Assembly (NCBI RefSeq): GCF_030053155.1
Contig: NZ_CP125640.1
Span: forward strand, 1,922,001-1,986,000
Direction of reading: 5' to 3'
Origin: Rhizobium sp. BT03
Lineage (GTDB): Bacteria; Pseudomonadota; Alphaproteobacteria; Rhizobiales; Rhizobiaceae
Length of the DNA stretch: 64,000 nt
The first letter of the stretch is position 1, and every line of letters starts with the position of its first letter. Below are positions 38,616 to 47,618 of this stretch, piece by piece. Both the position numbers and the translations under genes were made by a program. Under the pieces are notes generated by a model. It was given only the letters and a program-made list of their open reading frames with translations. It made no database searches and was not told the origin of the DNA.

Positions 38616-38993
38616 CTACATCTCAAGATTGAGAATAATCCTGGCGAGGTCAAGCGGCTTCTCCAGATAGGCATCGGCGCCGGCCTCAAGCGAGCGCGCG
38701 CGGTCCTCGGCAGCGTCCGAGCCGCTGCAGATGGCCAGCCGCATTGCCTTGAACCGATCGTCTAGGCGCAGCCTGCTCACCAGTGCGATGCCACTGTCGA
38801 GCGGCATGTAGAGATCGGCGACCAGCAGTTCCGGCAGCGCCCAGCCTTCGGCCGCGCGCTGCTCCAGCGCCGCCAGCGCCGTCTCGGCGGTCGAAAAACA
38901 GAATAGATCGACATCTATCTGCTGCTTCCTGCGGATATAGTCGAGATAGAAGAGATCATCCCTGCTGTCGTCGACGTAAATTATGGTAGGCAT
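38616..38993 (-). CDS. Single-domain response regulator
   Basis: 125 residues, receiver domain only. Acidic residues in IIYVDDSRDD, candidate phospho-acceptor Asp60 in LLVADLYMPLDSG, Ser in AICSGSD, Lys in LEKPLDL. The YVDDSRDDLFYLDYI start resembles the Rcp1-type regulators that pair with phytochrome-like kinases. Divergent from the membrane kinase gene at 39187, separated by about 190 bases. Confidence 0.9.
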   Translation of the reverse strand: MPTIIYVDDSRDDLFYLDYIRRKQQIDVDLFCFSTAETALAALEQRAAEGWALPELLVADLYMPLDSGIALVSRLRLDDRFKAMRLAICSGSDAAEDRARSLEAGADAYLEKPLDLARIILNLEM

Positions 38994-39186
38994 TCAGCAC
39001 CGTGATTGGATATTGTTCGAATGAACCTCGTTGTCCTTCGACCTCACGATATCGCGATTTCGCGAAAATTCGATCCATCTTATCGAAAAATCATTTCGCA
39101 AAAAGCGCGGCACCGCCCTCGCCTACCTATTGAGTATTCCTCGATTTCGGAAAAAATGGCCGCGCGAACCGAGGAGGACATGACGG

Positions 39187-41328
39187 GTGCAGGATAAGGG
39201 CAACGTGGACCTGCAGGACCAGCGGAGGCGGCGGCGCTACCGTGGCTTTGCGATTGCGGTCGGCTGCCTGATGTTCCTTCTCGGAACGAGCGCCCTTGCC
39301 GGCTGGCTGCTGCAGATCGAGGCGATCATTTCCCTGGTTCCCGGCTTTCCGTCGATGGCCTTCAACACCGCGCTCTGCTTCGTGCTGTCCGGCCTGGGGC
39401 TTGCCGCCTCGACGCTGGCTGGCCGTCGCTTTCTGATAGCCGCAACGATCATGACAGGCTTTGCTGCGGCGATCGCGGCGGCCCGGCTCGTGGAAATCGT
39501 CACCATCGGCCGGACGTTCCACAATATCGACCTGTTGATCAACCGCTTCGTCGTTCCGCCGGATTTCATCGCGCAGATCGGCGGCGGCATGGGCCCGAAC
39601 ACGGCGCTGGTCTTCCTGATCGCCAATCTTTCGCTGCTGCTCTCTATCCACGTCGAGAGGAAAAGCCAGGTGGTGCAGGAACTGACGAGCTACGTCGTCA
39701 TCACCCTCGGCATGATCGCGCTCGCCAGCTACGTCACTGACGCCGAACAGGGTTACCGCTGGGGATCCTATGCGGCGATGGCGCTGCATACGGCGGTCGG
39801 CATGGTGATCTTCGGCTCGGGGCTTCTCGCGCGCTCCTGGTGGATGCAGCCGGCAAACCGGGCGCAGATTCCGCTCTGGATCCCGGCCGCGGTCTGCTTC
39901 ACCGGCCTTCTCGTCGATCTCTACACGCCGCTCGGCGTTGCCAACGGCATTCTCTATGTGCCGCTGGTGCTGACGGCGCTCTGGTTCGGCAACAGGAACG
40001 CACCGCTTTTCTTCGCCTTTGCCTGCACCGTGCTGTTGATGCTCGGCTTCTTCGCCGTCAGGCATGACGAGGCGGCATTCTGGCAGGAGATCGCCAACCG
40101 CACGATTACGGCTGCGACGCTCTGGCTGATCGCCATCCTCGTGTTTTATTTCATGCGCAACAACCACAACCTCGAAACCGAGCGCGTCCGCTTCGGCGCG
40201 CTGGTGCGCGGCACGCCCGATGCCGTCATCGTCATCGACGAGAGTGGAACTATCAGGAGCTTCAACCCGGCGGCCGAAAGCATGTTCGGTTACTCCCTGC
40301 AGGAGACGATCGGCCGGAATATCAAGATGCTGATGCCCGAACCCTACCATTCCGAGCATGACGGCTATCTCGCCCATTACCGGAAGACCGGCGAGGAGCG
40401 TATCATCGGCACGACGCGCATGGTTTCCGGGCGACGCAAGAACGGCATCGTCTTTCCGATCGATGTTTCCATCAGCGCCGTCTCCACCGGCGATGCGAAG
40501 ATCTTCGTCGGCATCGTGCGCGATATCAGCGAGCGCGCCCGGCAGGAAGAGCGGATGAAAACCACGCTTGCCCAGCTCGAGGCCTATACGGCCGAACTCG
40601 AGCGCAGCAACCACGACCTCGACGAATTCGCCTATATCGCCTCGCATGATCTCAAGGAACCACTGCGCGGCCTGCACAACCACTCGCGATTCCTGCTGGA
40701 GGACTACGAAGACAAGCTCGACGACGACGGCGTGCGCCGGTTGAACCGGCTGGTGCGCCTCAGCCAGCGCATGGAAAAACTCGTCAACGACCTGCTGTAT
40801 TTCTCCCGGCTCGGGCGGCAGCAGCTGGCGGTCAAACGCAGCGATATCGGCCTGATCGTCAAGGATGTCGTCGCGACGATGGAACTGCTGCTGGAGGAAC
40901 GCCATGCCAAGGTCATCATCGACGGCCAGTTGCCGGATGTGGTCTGCGACGCGCCGCGGCTGACCGAAGTGTTCCGCAATCTCATCACCAATGCTATCAA
41001 ATACAACGACAAGCCGGCGCCGCTGGTGTCGATCGGCTATCTCGAGCGCTACGTCGGCCAGGACGGCACGGTTGCCCGCAACGTGTTTTTCGTCCGGGAT
41101 AATGGAAAAGGCATACCCCAGGAATTCCATGAGGATATTTTCCGCATTTTCAAACGGCTGGAAAAGTCGCAGGATTCCGACGACGGCACCGGAGCAGGCC
41201 TCACCTTCGTCCGCAAGATCATCGCGCGGCACAATGGCGATATCTGGCTGGAATCCGAGGTCGGCACCGGCACCACATTCTACTTCACCCTGGGAAAAAA
41301 GCGCGAGGGGCAGAATGCAGCAGCGTGA
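39187..41328 (+). CDS. Membrane PAS-domain histidine kinase
   Basis: 713 residues. GTG start with GAGGAGG nine bases upstream. About eight membrane segments in residues 20-322 form an integral sensor region (not assigned to a named MASE family), followed by a PAS domain at 335-450 (VRGTPDAVIVIDESGTIRSFNPAAESMFGY), a coiled linker, HisKA with His487 in YIASHDLKEPLRGL, and HATPase (N-box FRNLITNAIKYND, G1 VRDNGKGIP, G2 GTGAGLTFV). Overlaps the next receiver gene by 14 bases, indicating a cognate pair. Confidence 0.92.
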   Translation: MQDKGNVDLQDQRRRRRYRGFAIAVGCLMFLLGTSALAGWLLQIEAIISLVPGFPSMAFNTALCFVLSGLGLAASTLAGRRFLIAATIMTGFAAAIAAARLVEIVTIGRTFHNIDLLINRFVVPPDFIAQIGGGMGPNTALVFLIANLSLLLSIHVERKSQVVQELTSYVVITLGMIALASYVTDAEQGYRWGSYAAMALHTAVGMVIFGSGLLARSWWMQPANRAQIPLWIPAAVCFTGLLVDLYTPLGVANGILYVPLVLTALWFGNRNAPLFFAFACTVLLMLGFFAVRHDEAAFWQEIANRTITAATLWLIAILVFYFMRNNHNLETERVRFGALVRGTPDAVIVIDESGTIRSFNPAAESMFGYSLQETIGRNIKMLMPEPYHSEHDGYLAHYRKTGEERIIGTTRMVSGRRKNGIVFPIDVSISAVSTGDAKIFVGIVRDISERARQEERMKTTLAQLEAYTAELERSNHDLDEFAYIASHDLKEPLRGLHNHSRFLLEDYEDKLDDDGVRRLNRLVRLSQRMEKLVNDLLYFSRLGRQQLAVKRSDIGLIVKDVVATMELLLEERHAKVIIDGQLPDVVCDAPRLTEVFRNLITNAIKYNDKPAPLVSIGYLERYVGQDGTVARNVFFVRDNGKGIPQEFHEDIFRIFKRLEKSQDSDDGTGAGLTFVRKIIARHNGDIWLESEVGTGTTFYFTLGKKREGQNAAA

Positions 41329-41740
41329 CACGCAACCGATCCTGATCGTCGAGGACAGCGAAGACGATTTCGAAGCAACGATGCGCGCCTTCAAACGCAC
41401 CAACCTGCGCAACTCGATCCGCTGGGCGGCCTCCGGCCAGGAAGCGCTCGACATGCTGACCGCCATGGTGCCGAAACCGGGGCTGATCCTGCTCGATCTC
41501 AACATGCCGGGCCTTGACGGCCGCAAGACGCTGGAGGCGATCAAGTCGAACGCCGGCTGGCGCAAGATCCCGGTGGTGATCCTGACGACCTCCGACGACG
41601 AGCGCGATATCGAAGGCTGCTACGCGCTCGGCGCCAATACCTATGTGCAGAAGCCGGTCGATCTCGACGGGCTGTTCGCGGCGATCCAGCGGCTGAAGGA
41701 ATACTGGTTCGAAATCGCCATCCTGCCGCTCGAGGACTGA
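41315..41740 (+). CDS. Rcp1-like single-domain response regulator
   Basis: 141 residues. ILIVEDSEDDFEATMRAFKR start, phospho-acceptor Asp61 in LILLDLNMPGLDGRKTLEAIK, Thr in ILTTSDDERDI, Lys in YVQKPVDLD. This is the Rcp1 subfamily that takes phosphate from DLKEPLR-type kinases. Begins inside the end of the kinase gene (14-base overlap) and is followed after four bases by the hybrid kinase, so the three form one operon. Confidence 0.93.
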   Translation: MQQRDTQPILIVEDSEDDFEATMRAFKRTNLRNSIRWAASGQEALDMLTAMVPKPGLILLDLNMPGLDGRKTLEAIKSNAGWRKIPVVILTTSDDERDIEGCYALGANTYVQKPVDLDGLFAAIQRLKEYWFEIAILPLED

Positions 41741-41744
41741 CAGA

Positions 41745-43340
41745 TTGGCGGAAGACTGCAGCATTCTCATCATCGACGACAATATCGACGATCGCGAGGT
41801 CTATCGCCGCATATTGAGCCGCGTCTCCAGCACCGTCTATAACGTCCTGGAGGCGGAGACGGGCGAAGAGGGTCTTGCGCTGAATGGCCGCAAACGGCCG
41901 AACTGCATCCTGCTCGACTATTCGCTGCCGGGTCGCAACGGCCTCGGCGTCCTTGCCGATATCCTGGAGAGCGATCCCGCCGCCAATGTCATCATGCTGA
42001 CCGGCCAGGGCAGCGAAACCGTCGCCGTCGAGGTGATGAAGAGCGGCGCGCGCGACTATCTGACGAAGGATTCGCTGTCGCCCGAAACGCTGCATCGCTG
42101 CATCCAGAACGCCATCATGCACGGCATGCTGGAAGCGCGGCTGGAGCAGAAGCGGCAATCGCTCGAGATCTTCACGCGCGCCATGGCCCATGATCTGAAG
42201 GAGCCGCTGAGGACGATCAAATCCTTCAGCCGCATCCTGGCCGGTTCCGCAGCACTTCCGGCCGACGACCGCGAACTGCTCGACTATGTGCTCAGCGCCG
42301 CCGACCATATGGAAGACCTGATCGTCAAGGTCTCCGGTTTCACCAGGCTCGAGGCCTCCGGCGGACCGGAGCTCACGCCGGTCTCGCTCTCTGCCGTGCT
42401 CGATCAGGTGGAGGACAATCTGCGCCAGCAGACCGAAAGCCGCGGCGCCGTCATCATCCGCGGAGCGCTGCCGGAGGTCATGGGCGATGCGACGCTGCTG
42501 ACCCAGCTCTTGCAGAACCTCGTGTCGAACGCCATCCGCTATTGCGAGCAGAAGGTTCCGGAGGTCACCATCTCGGGCGAAGCCCATGGCGAATTCTGCC
42601 GCCTCACCGTGCGTGACAACGGGCCCGGCATCGATCCTCAGCATCGCGAACTGATCTTCCAGCCGTTCAAGCGCCTCGTCGGCCGCGGCATCGAGGGCAC
42701 CGGGCTCGGTCTCGCCATCTGCCGCCGCATCGCGCAGCTGCATGGCGGCTCGATCTGGTGCGAGGCGGAGAACGGGCCGGGCGCCACCTTCATTCTCGAC
42801 GTGCCGCTCGCCGGGACGAGGCCCGAAGCCCCCGCGGCAGCGGCCGTCCCGCACAGCGGCAAAGCGGCGGAACAGCCGGGCGAAGGTGCGGGCAGGCTTG
42901 CCGAAGTGCTGTTGGTGGAGGACAGCCCGGCCGACATCCAGCTTCTGAAGATCAAGCTGATGCGGCGGGAGAAGGTGGATTTCAACCTGCATGTCGCCAC
43001 CAACGGGCGCGAGGCGATGCGGCTGCTGGAAGAACGCGCCGGCATTGCCGATGTGCCGCAGATCGACCTGATGCTGCTCGACATTAACATGCCGATCATG
43101 GACGGCTTCGAGGTGCTGCGTGCGCTTTCCGCCGATATCCGCCTCAACCGGATTCCCGTCTGCGTTCTCAGCACCTCAAGCGATGAGACCGACAGGCAGC
43201 GGGCCAGAAATCTCGGTGCGCGCGCCTATATGGTCAAGCCGCCGACCCTGCAGCAACTCGAAGAGGCGCTCGAATATGTCGACCATTTGGAATTGCTGCA
43301 GCGCGGCGATTCGCTTGCACTTTGTGCGGAACAAAACTAA
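41745..43340 (+). CDS. Hybrid histidine kinase REC-HisKA-HATPase-REC
   Basis: 531 residues, soluble. TTG start, with GAGGA upstream inside the preceding gene's end. Domain order: receiver (Asp58 in CILLDYSLPGRNG), HisKA with His149 in MAHDLKEPLRTI, HATPase (N-box LVSNAIRYCE, G1 DNGPGIDP, G2 GTGLGLAI), Ala/Pro linker at 358-392, second receiver (Asp446 in LMLLDINMPIMDG; Lys in MVKPPTL). With both an N-terminal and a C-terminal receiver it can sit inside a phosphorelay; no Hpt protein is encoded nearby. Confidence 0.93.
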   Translation: MAEDCSILIIDDNIDDREVYRRILSRVSSTVYNVLEAETGEEGLALNGRKRPNCILLDYSLPGRNGLGVLADILESDPAANVIMLTGQGSETVAVEVMKSGARDYLTKDSLSPETLHRCIQNAIMHGMLEARLEQKRQSLEIFTRAMAHDLKEPLRTIKSFSRILAGSAALPADDRELLDYVLSAADHMEDLIVKVSGFTRLEASGGPELTPVSLSAVLDQVEDNLRQQTESRGAVIIRGALPEVMGDATLLTQLLQNLVSNAIRYCEQKVPEVTISGEAHGEFCRLTVRDNGPGIDPQHRELIFQPFKRLVGRGIEGTGLGLAICRRIAQLHGGSIWCEAENGPGATFILDVPLAGTRPEAPAAAAVPHSGKAAEQPGEGAGRLAEVLLVEDSPADIQLLKIKLMRREKVDFNLHVATNGREAMRLLEERAGIADVPQIDLMLLDINMPIMDGFEVLRALSADIRLNRIPVCVLSTSSDETDRQRARNLGARAYMVKPPTLQQLEEALEYVDHLELLQRGDSLALCAEQN

Positions 43341-43424
43341 GCGATGGTCATTGGCAACGGTATGACCTTCGCAGCTTTCATACTCGCGCTCCTGACGACG
43401 CCGCTTCAATCAGGACAGCTCTCG

Positions 43425-44981
43425 ATGGTATCAGGCATACATCACGTGACGGCCATCACCCGCAAGGTGCAGGCGAACGTGGACTTCTATGCCGGATTTC
43501 TCGGCATGCGGCTGGTCAAGCAGACGGCCGGCTACGAGGATGTGACGCAACTTCATCTCCTCTACGGCGATGCCGTGGGAACGCCGGGTTCCCTCCTCAC
43601 CTTCCTCGCCTGGGAAGACGGCGCGCCCGGCCGGGCCGGCTACGGCCAGATCAGCGAAGTCTCGCTGTCGATCGACCCCGCCAGCATCGGCTACTGGCTG
43701 ACGCGCGCCATGAGCTTCGGCCTGCGCTCGGAAGGACCGGCCGACGAATTCGGCGAGCCTGTGCTCCGGCTGAAGGACCCCGACAACATCATCCTCAAAC
43801 TCGCCGGCGCAAAGCACCTCACATCGCCTGATGTCTGGGACGGCGCCTCGATCCCGGCCGAACACGCCATCCAGCGCGTGCGCGGCGCAACCATGCTGAC
43901 GGAGAAACCGGCTGAGAGCCGCAGCTTCATCGAGAGCCATTTCGGTTACCGCTTCCAGGCCAATCGCGGCACGATCGACAGGCTGGTTTCGCAGTCCGGC
44001 GACGTCATCGACGTGCGCGATGCCCGCGGCTTCTGGTCCGGGGCGCCGGGCACGGGCACGGTCGATCACGTCGCCTTCCGCGCCGCCGACGAGGAGACGC
44101 TGCTTTCGTTGCGCAAGGCCCTGGAAGCCACCGACGCATCGCCGACCAACCTGCATGACCGCAAATATTTCCGCTCGCTCTATGCCCGCGAGCCCGGCGG
44201 CACGCTGATAGAGCTGGCCACCGACAAGCCGGGCATGACCGTGGATGAGGAGCAGGCGGCGCTTGGGACGAAGCTGTTCGCGCCGCCCGAAGCGATCACC
44301 AATCTCCACGACCTGAAGGTCGTGCTGCCGCAGTTTGCAATGCCCGGCCAGCCGCGCATCAATTACCGCGAGCTGCCATTCGTCCATCGCTTCTATACGC
44401 CGCCGGATCCCGACGGCAGCGTCTTCGTGCTGCTGCACGGCTCCGGCGGCAACGAGACGACACTGATGCCGCTCCTCAACAAGGCGGCACCGCGCGCGAC
44501 GCTGCTCGGCGTGCGCGGCCGGGCGACGGAGGAAGGCTTTCCGCGCTGGTACAAGCGCATTACCCCCTTCTCCTTCGACCAGAACGACATCAAGACCGAG
44601 GCGGAGGCCTTCGCCGCCTTCATCGAGGGCGCCGTCAAATCCTACGGGCTCGATCCGCAGAAGACCGTCTATGTCGGCTATTCCAACGGCGCCAACCTGT
44701 TGAACTCACTGCTCTACCTGCACCCGAACCTGGTGCACAAGGCGGTGCTGCTGCGCTCCATGCCTGTTCTCAGCGACTATCCGCATGCCGACCTCAAAGG
44801 CACCGACCTGCTCGTCATCAGCGGCAAGACGGATGCCTACGGCAAATATGCGAGCGAGCTGGAAGAACGGCTGAAGAGTTCGGGCGCCACGGTCGATTCC
44901 GACGTCATTCCCGGCGGCCACGATCTCGGCGATGCCGATGTGCCGATCATCCAGAAATGGCTGCTGCAGGAAAACCGCTAA
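43425..44981 (+). CDS. Ring-cleaving dioxygenase-esterase fusion (MhqO-MhqD-like)
   Basis: 518 residues from the ATG at 43425 (AGGACA upstream); an ATG at 43344 in frame would add a hydrophobic 27-residue leader and is less likely. The first ~310 residues are two vicinal-oxygen-chelate modules (GIHHVTAITRKVQANVDFYAGFLGMRLVKQT; VDHVAFRAADEE) like MhqO. The last ~200 residues are an alpha/beta hydrolase like MhqD: VLLHGSGGNE, nucleophile in VGYSNGANLL, Asp in SGKTDAYG, His in PGGHDLGDAD. In Bacillus these are separate genes for detoxifying quinones; here they are one protein. Confidence 0.87.
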   Translation: MVSGIHHVTAITRKVQANVDFYAGFLGMRLVKQTAGYEDVTQLHLLYGDAVGTPGSLLTFLAWEDGAPGRAGYGQISEVSLSIDPASIGYWLTRAMSFGLRSEGPADEFGEPVLRLKDPDNIILKLAGAKHLTSPDVWDGASIPAEHAIQRVRGATMLTEKPAESRSFIESHFGYRFQANRGTIDRLVSQSGDVIDVRDARGFWSGAPGTGTVDHVAFRAADEETLLSLRKALEATDASPTNLHDRKYFRSLYAREPGGTLIELATDKPGMTVDEEQAALGTKLFAPPEAITNLHDLKVVLPQFAMPGQPRINYRELPFVHRFYTPPDPDGSVFVLLHGSGGNETTLMPLLNKAAPRATLLGVRGRATEEGFPRWYKRITPFSFDQNDIKTEAEAFAAFIEGAVKSYGLDPQKTVYVGYSNGANLLNSLLYLHPNLVHKAVLLRSMPVLSDYPHADLKGTDLLVISGKTDAYGKYASELEERLKSSGATVDSDVIPGGHDLGDADVPIIQKWLLQENR

Positions 44982-44982
44982 A

Positions 44983-45082
44983 GCATGTCGCGCAAAAGTG
45001 TGCCGCGGTTTTGCGGCAACGACATGCGTAAAAGCAAAAGCGAAAGCGCGTCGCATGAATCAAGTTTGACGCGGCGCGCTTT
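44983..45082. repeat. Rhizobial intergenic palindromic repeat, copy B
   Basis: Starts two bases after the stop of the preceding gene and fills the gap between convergent genes. GCATGTCG (44983-44990) pairs with CGACATGC (45020-45027) with inner CGCAAAA/TTTTGCG. Then AAAGCGCGTCGC near 45043 pairs with GCGGCGCGCTTT near 45070. These are the same two modules as copy A at 14921, in opposite order and orientation. Confidence 0.75.
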
Positions 45083-45087
45083 AACGA

Positions 45088-45981
45088 TCAGCCTCGGCGG
45101 GCGACCATGATGCCGGCAAGCACGACCGCGCCTCCGAGCGCCTGCATGGTTCCGATCGCCTCGTTCAGCAGTGCCCAGGCAAGGATTGCCGCGACGACCG
45201 GCTGCAGCAGCAGCGTCAGCGACGAGAAAGCCGGCGGCAGATAGGCCAGCGCATAGGTGATCGCCACCTGCCCGCCGGCATGGCTGATAAAGGCGAGACC
45301 GAAGAGGATCGACCAGCCATAGAGACTTGCCGGCAGCATATGCCCCTCATGAATGAGAGCGACCGGGAAGATGAAGACGGCAGCCGAGGCGGTGCTCCAC
45401 AGCATGATGCGGATCGTATCGAACCGGCTGCGCAGCCTGCCGATCGCCAGGATATAGCAGGCATAGAAGAAGGCGGCGATCATCGCGATACCGTCACCGC
45501 TAAGGTCGCCATTGCCGATGGCTGCCGGCCCGCCCTTCAGAATGACGACGCCCGCCAGCGCCAGGACAAGTCCGAGCAGGAAGACGCCGCTCGTCCGCGC
45601 CCGGAAAAAGACAAAGGCGATCATCGTCACGAAGACGGGCGCGAGGTTGGCAAGCAGCGTCGCATTGGCAACCGAGGTCATGGTCAGCGAAAGGTGCCAG
45701 GCGGCGAGATCGAGCGACAGCATGAGGCCGGGAAGGATCAGCATGCCATAGTCGGAAAGGCTCTGCGGCTTCGGGCCTGCATTCTTCTTCATCAGCGAGA
45801 CGATAAAGATCGGGATCAGCGCCAGCGCCACGCGCCAGAAGGCCGTCGCCATCGGCCCGACCTCGGACAGCCGGACGAAAATCGGCGAGCCGCCGATCGC
45901 CGCCCCGCCGAGAATGAGGGCTGCAAGGGCGAGGCGATTGGAAGGCGAGGCTTCGGAAAGGGTGGAGGCAGCCTGCGACAT
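45088..45981 (-). CDS. EamA/DMT-family permease
   Basis: 297 residues from the ATG at 45981; a longer in-frame extension upstream is Arg-rich and not family-like. Ten hydrophobic segments arranged as two EamA repeats (LAALILGGAAIGGSPIFVRLSEVGPMATAFWRVALAL; then ALAYLPPAFSSLTLLLQPVVAAILAWALLNEAIG). Inner-membrane exporter of small metabolites of the drug/metabolite transporter superfamily; substrate unknown. Confidence 0.9.
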   Translation of the reverse strand: MSQAASTLSEASPSNRLALAALILGGAAIGGSPIFVRLSEVGPMATAFWRVALALIPIFIVSLMKKNAGPKPQSLSDYGMLILPGLMLSLDLAAWHLSLTMTSVANATLLANLAPVFVTMIAFVFFRARTSGVFLLGLVLALAGVVILKGGPAAIGNGDLSGDGIAMIAAFFYACYILAIGRLRSRFDTIRIMLWSTASAAVFIFPVALIHEGHMLPASLYGWSILFGLAFISHAGGQVAITYALAYLPPAFSSLTLLLQPVVAAILAWALLNEAIGTMQALGGAVVLAGIMVARRG

Positions 45982-46087
45982 GATCTCGATATTTCTGGTC
46001 GCCCAAAGGCGATGGAATTTTGGCTGGCGTGTGCGTATCAGAAGTCGATCACAAACGACAGCCGACAAGCGACATGGGAGCGCAAAA

Positions 46088-47518
46088 TCAGGCCGGACGC
46101 GTCTTTGTCGCCAGCAGCTTTTCAGCAATCTCGGTGGCGACGAAGAAGGCATGCTCGGTCACCTGCGGCAGCCCCATCAGCTCGCCGAAAGTGCCGCGCG
46201 CCAGCGGGCCGGAGATCAGCAGCGACGGGTCCGCTTCTCCCGACTGGCCGATCGCTTGCGAATGCCCGGTGCAGGCAAGACCGAGGCCGGTGGGATCGAG
46301 CGACAGGTGCCCGTTTGCGGCAAGGGCTGCGAGCCAGGGCTGGGTATCGAGAATGCCGCCATGGGCCGGGCCGGTGGTGACGATGACGGCGTCATAACTC
46401 CGCTCCAAGGGCTGGTGCCGATGACGCGGCTGCAGGGTGCATAGGATAAGCTCGCCTTCGATACGCGCATCGGCGACCGAGCCGGCAAGGATTTCGAGGC
46501 GGCCGGCGGCAACCGCCGTGTCGAGCACGGCCTCGACCTGCGGCGCGATCCGGAACCGGTGCACGTCCCAATAGGGACGCAGATGGCGCACGAGACGGCG
46601 GCGCTCGGCAACCGGCAACGCCTGCCAGAGATCATATCCCTGCGCCCGTACCTGATCGAGCACGCCGTGCCAGCTTATGCCCTGCGCCTTCGCCGCCTCG
46701 ATGGCGGCGCGGATCGCGGTCAGCAGGGACACGGCAGAATGGGCCGCATCGGAAATGAAATCGCCGAAGAGCGGCTGCGGCACCGGCGCATGCCCGCGCG
46801 AACGCAGGCCGCGGCGCGAAATCGCCGTCACGGGACCGTCGTGGCCGCGCTGGGCAAGCGAGGCGATGACATCGGCGGCCGTCAGGCCGTTGCCGATGAC
46901 CAGCACCCGGTCATGCGGGCGGATGACGTCGAGCGCGCCTGATTTGGTGGTATCGGCGACAAAACGCGGATGGCCCGCAAGCCGGCTCGCCAGCCGGCCG
47001 GGGGCTGCCGGCGGCGGATGGCTGGTGGCGATTGCGACGATTTCGGCCTGCGTCACGCCGCCCTTATCGTCGCGGATCGACCAGCGGCCGGAACGGCGCT
47101 CGACGCCGGTCACCGCGGCGCGGCAATGACGCACGCGACCGTCTTCCAGCAATGGTTTCAGCAGAGAGGCGACATATTCGCCGAACAGCCGGCGCCTGGG
47201 GAACAGCAGGCCTTCCGGCCGTTTTGCCTCCGGATCGTCGGCAACGGCGTCGCGGGCTTCGATCCAGGCCTGGAATTCGCCCAGTTCGTCGGGCTGCAGG
47301 CTCATCTTGGCGGCTGGGACATTGATGCGGTGAGCCGGATCATCGGTATCATAAGCCAGGCCGCGGCCGAGCTCGGCGCGCGGCTCGAAGACCAGGATGA
47401 CGGGATGCGCGTCGCGCGTCGCCCGGGCGAGATGATAGGCGACGCCCGCGCCGGAGACACCGCCGCCGATAATGGCGACGACGGGCGGTTCGGGCGTCGG
47501 AGAAGGCTTGGAATGCAT
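46088..47518 (-). CDS. FAD/NAD(P)-binding protein (NAD_binding_9 type)
   Basis: 476 residues from the ATG at 47518; another ATG at 47551 is possible and neither has a clear Shine-Dalgarno. N-terminal dinucleotide fold VVAIIGGGVSGAGVAYHLARA, then FEPRAELGRGLAYDTDDPAHRINVPAAKMSL (typical of this family), a second GxGxxA-type motif LVIGNGLTAADVIASLAQRGH and a C-terminal YDAVIVTTGPAHG. Probably an oxidoreductase or flavoprotein monooxygenase; related proteins act in rhizobial hydroxynitrile or siderophore-type pathways, but no specific substrate can be read here. Confidence 0.82.
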   Translation of the reverse strand: MHSKPSPTPEPPVVAIIGGGVSGAGVAYHLARATRDAHPVILVFEPRAELGRGLAYDTDDPAHRINVPAAKMSLQPDELGEFQAWIEARDAVADDPEAKRPEGLLFPRRRLFGEYVASLLKPLLEDGRVRHCRAAVTGVERRSGRWSIRDDKGGVTQAEIVAIATSHPPPAAPGRLASRLAGHPRFVADTTKSGALDVIRPHDRVLVIGNGLTAADVIASLAQRGHDGPVTAISRRGLRSRGHAPVPQPLFGDFISDAAHSAVSLLTAIRAAIEAAKAQGISWHGVLDQVRAQGYDLWQALPVAERRRLVRHLRPYWDVHRFRIAPQVEAVLDTAVAAGRLEILAGSVADARIEGELILCTLQPRHRHQPLERSYDAVIVTTGPAHGGILDTQPWLAALAANGHLSLDPTGLGLACTGHSQAIGQSGEADPSLLISGPLARGTFGELMGLPQVTEHAFFVATEIAEKLLATKTRPA

Positions 47519-47618
47519 GGCGGCCGGGATACTGCTTCGATACCCGAGCATAGAAGCCGGGCATGGGCCGCGCAATCCTCCGCCGGCAATTGTCTATAAA
47601 TATTGTGCAGATTCAATC

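Noticed and set aside
38378..38632. 84-codon plus-strand frame
   Set aside because: Starts in one palindrome arm and spans the other; composition is not protein-like and there is no ribosome site. The region reads better as structured non-coding DNA.
39006..39197. 63-codon frame upstream of the membrane kinase
   Set aside because: Overlaps the kinase start and has no ribosome site or domain.
43328..43352. GGAAC-N18-TT before the dioxygenase-esterase gene, possible stress promoter
   Set aside because: The -10 side reads CATTGG rather than the GTT seen at the ku genes, and the -35 lies inside the preceding coding region; chance match is likely.
44983..45082. Reading repeat copy B as a rho-independent terminator
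   Set aside because: The stem lacks a T-run and the same modules recur at two other loci, so it is called a repeat; it may still attenuate transcription.
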